Of a stretch of DNA of 64,000 bases, positions 58,001-64,000 are shown one piece after another. Under the pieces are notes generated by a model, which worked only from the letters and a program-made list of their open reading frames with translations, did not search any database and was not told where the DNA came from. Position numbers and translations under genes: made by a program. The stretch lies in the NCBI GenBank assembly GCA_030272155.1, contig CP126194.1, positions 4,083,501 through 4,147,500 on the forward strand. The letters are read 5' to 3'. This DNA is from Tetradesmus obliquus. Lineage: Eukaryota > Chlorophyta > Chlorophyceae > Sphaeropleales > Scenedesmaceae. The stretch's first letter is position 1, and each line of letters starts with the position of its first letter.

Positions 58001-61000
58001 AGTCACACACACCCTCTGGCCTGCTGCTGCTGCTGTTGCAGCCTCTGCAGCAGCAGCCAGCATGGCAGCGCCAGCAGAGCGCGAGCCAGTGGATACGTTG
58101 CTGCTGCTGCTGTCACCCAAGCCCTGCCCTGCTAGGTTAGGAGTGCTGCTGCCAGACGTCCTGTTGCTGCCTGGCCCGCCTGCTGCTGCCATCAGTGGCT
58201 CTGATGTCATAACAGTAGGCCCTCCAGCGCTGCTGACAATCCTGCTGCCAATGCAGCTGAGCTGCACTGGCTCCGGGCCTGCTGCTGCCAGCACCTCACT
58301 TAAAGTGAGTGGGAAGCCAGCAGCAGACGATGCGCTGTCGCCGCTCGCTACTGTTACCCGCACGTCGCTGCTGCTGAGGCTGCTCAGATCGCTCAGGTGC
58401 AGCTCACTGGCTGCTGCAGGCCCAATGATTTCGCCGATTGACACATTGACAGGGTCTGCTGCCTCGCCAGCTGGCACTCCAGCGGCAGCAGCAGCAGGCG
58501 CAGTAGCAGGTGCTTCCGCACCCAGTGCATGTGCTGGGCCGCTGCTGCTGCCCACCTCGGCTGGGCCGCCGCCAGGCGCCTGCCACATCCAATGCGTTGC
58601 CTGCGCTGCGCTGTCCTGCACCATCATGTAGCGCAGCTGCAGCGGCTCACTCGCTGCACCTTCCTCGCCCTCCCGAGAGGCTGTCTCACGCAGGATACGC
58701 TGCTGCAGCCGCTGCACAACCCTATCCCAATCCACCCTGCTTGCTAGAGGCGGAACAGCAGATGCTGCTGCTGTACTCACACCCTGCTCTGCGCCGGCTG
58801 CACCTGGCACAGCGCTAACACTGCCACCTGCAGCAGCTGCATCTGCTGCTGCCAGCTGCTCAAGCAGCTCTGCAGTGCCGAGGCTAACAGACATGACCAC
58901 ATGCACGCAGCCAGGGAAGCTGCTCACACTCGTGGTTAGCACCTGCAGCTGGGACTGTGCTACAATGGCTCGCACAGCTGCCTCCACTTCTGCCCTCAGC
59001 TGGCTAGAAGCACCACCTGCAGCCAACCCCTGCTGCTGCTGCTGCTGCTGCATTGATGCACTGCCGGTGACAGTGAATCCTCCTGCAGCGCCAGCAGCAG
59101 CGCCCCTGGCACCTGCCAGCTTGAAGCTAATGACCACTGTCTCCAGAGGACTCTGGTACAGTGCACTGTTGGGGCCCCGAGGTGAAGAGCAGCCTACCTG
59201 CATGAGCGGCACCTGTACTGCCTGCTGCTGCTGCTGCTGCTGTTGCAGGGATGAAGGCTGCTCAGAGTTGCCTCCGCTGGCGAGCTGCTGGCTGCTGCTG
59301 CTGCCGGCGGCATTGCTGCCGCTAGTCCTGCCGCGTATGTTGTCGCTGCTGCTGATGGCGCTGCTGGCAGCATGGCTGCTGCTGCCGCTGGAGGCCACAG
59401 AAACCATGCTGCTGCGGCTGGAGCTGAAAGGGCTGCCCTGGCCGGCAGCTATGGCTGCGCCAACAGGCACGGCAGCTGTCACCTGCCGGCCTACGAGCCT
59501 GCTGCGTGTTGGGCTCCTGTTGCGCCTCGCTTCATCAATGGACTGCCTAACAGCGGCATCCGAAGCAGCAGGCGTGACAGGCTCAAGTGCTGTGTTGCTG
59601 CTGCCTGCAAGGGTCCCCATGCTTCCGGGCAGCTGCACCAGTGCTGCTTCTGCATTGACAGCAGCCCTGCCTGCCCTGCCGAGCCCACCATCACAAACAG
59701 CAGCATCGTTACTGCCGCTGACGGCAAGGTTAAGGTCGCTGGGGGCTGCTGCTGCCGTGGGCTCGACCGCAACAGCGTCGGCAGCGACTGCTGCAGCACC
59801 CATCTCAGCTGCCAGGCCAGATCGGCGCTTCTTAAAGAACAGCTGCAGTCCAGTTCTGACCGCTAAAGCAGCTTTGCTGAACAAGCTGCTGCCGCTGCCA
59901 TTGGCACTGGATGCTATGATATCCGTCGCTGCTGCATAGGTGGCTGCAGCCCCTGCTGGCTGCCGGTGCTCTCTGGTGATACGCCGCGTTGCCGACCGAA
60001 CGACCTGCTGCTGCGTCTGCACGGTTTGCAGGAAACGCTTGCGCGCCCGCTGCCCCGCCCATGCAGACATCGCCAGAGGCAGCAGCACAGCCATCAGCAG
60101 CCCGTCCATGCAGTGCAGCGCCACCTCTGACAAAAACACTGCCACGTCCTGGTTGGTGGCGCTGCCGTCGCTGCCACCTGTCAAAGCGCTCATCGCACCG
60201 CTTGCTGCCTCATCCCCGCTGCCGGTGGTTGCTGCGGGCGCGTGGCGCAGCCGGAGCAGCGCTGTGCAGCTGGCTAGGCACAGCCAACTAGCACAGTTCA
60301 CTGCCGCCTGCCAGGGCAGCGGCAGCGGGTGCAGCCAGTTGTCGATGATGACAACGAGCGATGCGTACGGCAGCAGGGCGCGGTAGGCCTCAGCGGAAGC
60401 AGGCACGGGGCAGGTGCGGAGGTAGGAAGGGATCCACCCTGAGCTCTGCGCAGGACCTGCTGCTGCTGCTGCTGCTGAGGCTGCTGCTGAGGGAGTGATG
60501 GTGCTGGGGTGTTGGCAGGTGGCCAGGCGTGCTGCCAGGAGGGCCAGCGGCAGCACCATGTAGGTTGAGATGAGCGCTGTGCGGACGCGCGGCTGCTGGT
60601 AGTAGCCTGCAGGACGGGCACCACAACAAGTGACAGTAGTTGAGTTGCAAGCTCAGCAAAGCAAAGCCATGCGTGTAGGCAGGGAGACATGTTGCCGCAA
60701 GCAGGCGAGCAGTTCCTGCAAGCACCAGATAACTCCTGCAAGCATGGAAAACAGCTACCTGCAGTGCGCCCAGGAGTCATGCAGCTCAACTTTGCTGGAT
60801 TTTCACTGAACATCTGAAGCAAATGCAGCGCTGTAATTTGTTGTTCTTGTTCCCATGGTTGCGAACACCCATGGTTGGGGCACTCACTTGGGTTGATCAA
60901 TGCAAGGCCCAGGCCGCCCAGGCACAGCCCCAGCTTGAAGACCAGGAACAGGTCACCCATGAGCGACAGCCGCCACAGGTACAGCAGAGGCAGCTGCTGC

Positions 61001-61878
61001 AGCAGCTGCCGGGCACTCCTCAGCATGCTGCTGCCAGCATGGCTGCTGGCCAAGCCAGCCACAGCAGCGGCCGCCTTGCTGTACAGCTGCTGCTGATGTG
61101 TAGGGTGTGCTGCTGCTGCATGACTGCTGGGGATGGCACTTGCTGGTGCTGGGGGCGCAAAGCTGTCGGACCGCACCAGCGGCGGCTGCTGTGCATGCCA
61201 TGCATGGTCTGCTGCAGCGCTGCAGGACGGGAACAGCTGTATCTTGCTGCACTCATGCGTAGACGGTGCATCAAAAGGGGTGCTCTGGTTGGGCTGCAGG
61301 GGACTGAAGTCGGCACGGCAGGTGGGGCTGCTGCTGTTGTTGGTGCTGCTGCTGCTGCCTGCCAAGCTGCTGATGCTGATTGTGCTGCTGCTGCTGGGCG
61401 AGGTCATAGCCAGTGCATCCAGGTAGCATGTGGCTAGCACATACACCAGGCTAGTCAGCAGCGCAATTTTGAGGAAGTTGACAATGTCCCTCAGCCACCA
61501 ATACCTGCAGGAAGTGATTAAAAACGGAGGTGGAAGACAAGGGGTGCATGGTGTTTGATGTCTGCAGTGCGGTTGTTGCAATGCGGCGGCTCAGGCACTT
61601 GCCAAGGTTTGGCGATCTGCTACCACTGCAGCGTCTGCATGCTGTGCCTGCAGGGTGCTGCTCACACACATCTGCCCCTCAAACCATCTGCACATCAATC
61701 ACATGGCTGGTGGTGTATCATGGCAGCGGGCGCTGTCTACAGCTGTGGAGAGCAGCAGCAGCACTGACCTTGCCCTTGTGTCCTGGAAGCTTGTCTCCAG
61801 AGGTGCAGGTAGCCGTCTCGGCCAAAGCCGAATTGCAATGCCGTCGAGCCAGGCGGCTGTTCGCTGTGTCTGCGCCAT
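55089..61878 (-). CDS. Very large multi-pass membrane protein, family not recognised
   Basis: Four exons join in phase: 61769-61878, 60888-61504, 55943-60606 (one exon of 4.66 kb) and 55089-55580, predicting 1,960 residues. Hydrophobic segments lie near the N-terminus (IVNFLKIALLTSLVYVLATCYLDAL; LFLVFKLGLCLGGLGLALI; MVLPLALLAARLA; ALLPYASLVVIIDNWL; ALHCMDGLLMAVLLPLAMSAW) and near the C-terminus (LVLLLSQVACALTMGMITATEIY; SMLVVWFYVIVPLLQQL; PLWDLVGWLVVGGCVEFGIAYAG). Between them lie about 1,300 residues of Ala/Ser/Gly-rich sequence with poly-Ala, poly-Gln and an Ala-rich coiled coil. FVDPRLELQYRRLKAMHVKVVDRG before the last helices looks conserved. I cannot name the family; transport, anchoring or sensing would be guesses. 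The intron before the last exon has a copied donor region. Confidence 0.7.
55823..55995 (-). repeat. Copy of exon 3 end plus donor in the giant membrane-protein gene
   Basis: The exon 3 end (LVLLCKYEAVTVLPYM|gtgagt, junction 55943) is repeated 120 bp into the intron (LVLLCKYEAVTALPYM|gtgagc, junction 55823). About 52 bases are nearly identical, and both donors fit the consensus. Confidence 0.9.
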
Positions 61879-63256
61879 GCCGTGAATCCCATGCAAGTTA
61901 GATTGTGTTTTGCTAGGTGCTGTGCAGGTGGCTGTCATGCAACTGCTCCCTGCAGCCTTTCCGGGAGCCTGATCTACTGCATTTTGGCTAAAGTAAAATC
62001 TTAAGCTCTGATTCAGCATGGCAGCGAGGCAAGTAGCTGAGCATCGGGTGAAGATTGCGAAGGACGTGACACCCGCCACCACCACACGAGTAGATACGGT
62101 AGATTTTGGCGGGATCGCTTGCGTAATGACAACAACTAAAAACCTCGCTCGCTGTCGCCAGAGGTGAAATGAGGCGGTTACAGGTCTTTCGGCTTCGCTC
62201 CAAGGGTAGTGATGAGAGCTCATCATGAGGTCACGGTGGCGTGTTCACTTCGATTTTGTCAAGCGAGGTTGACCACGTTAACTCATCAATTGTTTAGTTA
62301 AATAACCGTTCTTTTTCTTACTGAGGCGCGTGGAAGGTCGCCAGACGTCGCGCTGTACGACGCTTGAAGCAGTACTGCCCACCTGTAGCTGTACAGCTAC
62401 AGTTGACGTCAACCGCCAGTCACTCAGCCAGCCATTGCGTGGCCTGGATGAGCACCACAGTATGGCAATCACAAGCTGCGACAGTGTATCATAATACATC
62501 TCTGGTGTCAGTGCCGTTGTCCATTAGCGGGGACGTATGTTACATCTTCAACTGCGTGAATCAGCACGCTGTTGTGCGTTGCAGTACCTTGTAATCAGAG
62601 CCGGGTGCACTTGCTGCTGAGCCCCGTCGCTACTCTGCAAACTAGTCAGCTGCACAAGCGCTGCTGTGCGCAACAACTTGCTGTCACTTCGCTTCTTTCC
62701 TCGTCATCCAACTGGATACAGCTCCTACTACTAGTAGCAGTGCCACACTGTGACACAAACTCCACCAAACCTGACAGCTTCTACCACTGCACAAGCTGCC
62801 CAGCACTCTAAGTGTCCCTCTTGGCTGTACTGCCGTACTGCTGTGTTACCGCTGCATATGACGTTCAGCTATCAAACATAAGACCTCTGTCCTGCCTTAC
62901 TGACACCTCAGAGCTGCCAGTTGTGCCGCACAGCTGCATGGCAGCATGCAATGTCTGCTGTGATGGTCTCAACAAACACGAAAAGAGACACCCAACCAGG
63001 TGACACATGCTGCTCATCAGTGCTAACACAGTAACAAACCGGCTGCATCACACAACTGTGCATGCAAACTGGAGAAGGAGCGGCCATGCACAGCACTGCA
63101 AATGCGCAGATGTAAATAGCGGAGCACTGCACATAGGGCGTAGGCCACAGCAGAGCATCAGGCACCGACACAGCAATGTCACGCAACAGCACACTATGAC
63201 ACTCTCATAGTAGCAGCAACACAACGTTTTTTGATTGCCTAGTTAGCACGTGGTTG
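61879..63256. other. Intergenic region upstream of the membrane-protein gene
   Basis: About 1.4 kb without recognised exons. It should include the promoter of the large membrane-protein gene at its left end. Small ORFs have no motif. Confidence 0.45.
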
Positions 63257-63598
63257 CTATGATCCTCCAGCAGTATGGGTTCCGGCCTTCGCCACAAATG
63301 GCCTCAATACAGCGTTGTTGCGCACACCACATCTGTTGCGAATGGTTCCTGCACTTGCCTGCACCGCACGATTTAAATCCATGCCTACTGCCCCCTCTCC
63401 CTTCACGTGGCACTTCCAGGAATAGGCATCGTCGCCAACCATAACACCCAGGTTGCGATCTCCATACTGCCATGCACAGACGGCGTCCATATTGAAACCG
63501 CCACAGTCATAGTCCGTGCACTGCAGCTGCCGGGCTGCAGCGGGGCTGCTGGCACTCAACATCAGGCCCAGGCACAGCAGGGCACACAGCATCTTCAT
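63257..63598 (-). CDS. Small secreted Cys-containing protein, possibly frameshifted
   Basis: From the ATG at 63598 the ORF gives 113 residues. It starts with a clear signal peptide (MKMLCALLCLGLMLSASSPAAARQ), then CTDYDCGGFNMDAVCAWQYGDRNLGVMVGDDAYSWKC and GAVGMDLNRAV. Algal secreted proteins often carry short units of the CxWQYG / YSWKC / DLNRAC type, and the first two are seen here. After DLNRA this frame loses its cysteines, but a neighbouring frame reads CGAGKC, then HSQQMWCAQQRC and CGEGRNPYCW before a stop at 63243. That is better suited to the family and suggests a one-base shift near 63385, or an unrecognised splice. Function unknown; extracellular or cell-wall location is inferred from the signal peptide. 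Confidence 0.5.
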   Translation of the reverse strand: MKMLCALLCLGLMLSASSPAAARQLQCTDYDCGGFNMDAVCAWQYGDRNLGVMVGDDAYSWKCHVKGEGAVGMDLNRAVQASAGTIRNRCGVRNNAVLRPFVAKAGTHTAGGS

Positions 63599-63679
63599 GG
63601 TGCCTGCAACACACACAATGATAACAGCAGAGCAGCAGCGCGCCAGAGAAGTGTTTTTGAGAGCATGTACAGCAGTACA

Positions 63680-64000
63680 CTACTGGTAGTATGCGTCAGC
63701 CTGTTGAGTACAGTACTCAGTAGTACTGCGCAGCATGCAGTGACGGTCACTAACCCGGCCAGAGGGGCCTTCTGACATCACTGCAGCAGCTGCTGCTGCC
63801 AGGTCATCTGGAATGCAAGGCGCTCTTTTCTTTCCGCAGCAGTAATGGCTTCGCCGACCGCACTCCTTGCTGTCTGGCTGTCTAATGTAAGGCGTAGGTG
63901 CGTGTGACCATGGCCAGCTGGCCAGCTGGACACTAAACGTGGGGTGGGGTATGTGATGCTTGCTGTACAGCTGGAAGCCCACCAGGTGGGCGGGGCTGTA
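63680..64000 (-). CDS. ORF fragment at the right edge
   Basis: A minus-strand reading frame enters from beyond the window and stops at 63680. It contains a Cys/Arg-rich patch (ECGRRSHYCCGKKRAPC) and a short poly-Ala run. No family recognised. It could be the last exon of a gene lying mainly to the right, or chance. Confidence 0.25.
   Translation of the reverse strand, partial: YSPAHLVGFQLYSKHHIPHPTFSVQLASWPWSHAPTPYIRQPDSKECGRRSHYCCGKKRAPCIPDDLAAAAAAVMSEGPSGRVSDRHCMLRSTTEYCTQQADAYYQ

Noticed and set aside
56208-59939. Several plus-strand ORFs over 200 codons opposite the giant gene
   Set aside because: They are shadows of the Ala/Ser-rich minus-strand exon. That exon is open for 4.66 kb and spliced in phase at both ends.
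63380-63395. GC donor (CAG|gcaagt) in the small secreted protein gene
   Set aside because: The only nearby acceptor that would reach the Cys-rich frame leaves an intron of about 24 bp, too short to be credible. A frameshift is the simpler reading.

Overview
This 64 kb window is nuclear DNA from a green alga, most likely a chlorophyte of the Scenedesmus/Tetradesmus type. That assignment is an inference from four things: intron-rich genes with GT-AG junctions; dense CAG/CTG triplet runs that become poly-Gln, poly-Ala and poly-Ser in proteins; algal and plant-like families (a plastid pheophytinase-type hydrolase, a plant EFFECTOR OF TRANSCRIPTION-like protein, MYND-finger proteins); and moderately high GC. 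No bacterial operon, rRNA, tRNA or CRISPR array was found. Exon chains quoted below were built by hand from splice sites and checked for reading phase; none was checked against transcripts.

Left third (1-22,245), all minus strand. Exocyst subunit SEC10 (cut by the left edge) is followed by an intact RING-between-RING (RBR) E3 ubiquitin ligase. Next comes a degenerate RBR copy. Between its RBR core (7.4-9.6 kb) and an RBR-type N-terminal module (16.4 kb) lie segmental repeats, a MYND zinc-finger exon pair, a USP8-dimer/AMSH-like fragment with an apparent frameshift, and a very long low-complexity ORF. A nine-exon FAD-dependent oxidoreductase of the TDA3/DadA type ends this block.

Middle (22.8-47.7 kb). 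The genes are a small YfiM/VanZ-like membrane protein and a methyltransferase-16-type enzyme whose last codons open a 31-copy 23-bp minisatellite (both plus); a GIY-YIG/EFFECTOR OF TRANSCRIPTION-like protein and the complete 26S proteasome ATPase RPT5 (both minus); a plastid alpha/beta hydrolase (plus), divergent from RPT5; an intronless GDP-mannose-type nucleotide-sugar transporter (minus); and a hemerythrin-like protein (minus), divergent from a roughly 1,000-residue MYND-finger protein (plus).

Right third (48.6-64 kb), minus strand. It holds a second methyltransferase with a long multi-exon N-terminal extension, a predicted 1,960-residue multi-pass membrane protein, a small secreted Cys-containing protein, and an ORF fragment at the right edge.

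The most unusual signal is a recurring one. At five separate exon-intron junctions in four unrelated genes (SEC10 twice, FAD oxidoreductase, RPT5, giant membrane protein), 80-125 bp blocks carrying the end of an exon plus its splice site are tandemly copied into the neighbouring intron. Most copies keep a plausible GT or AG. A second pattern is that several introns end in a (CTG)n tract running straight into the acceptor AG.
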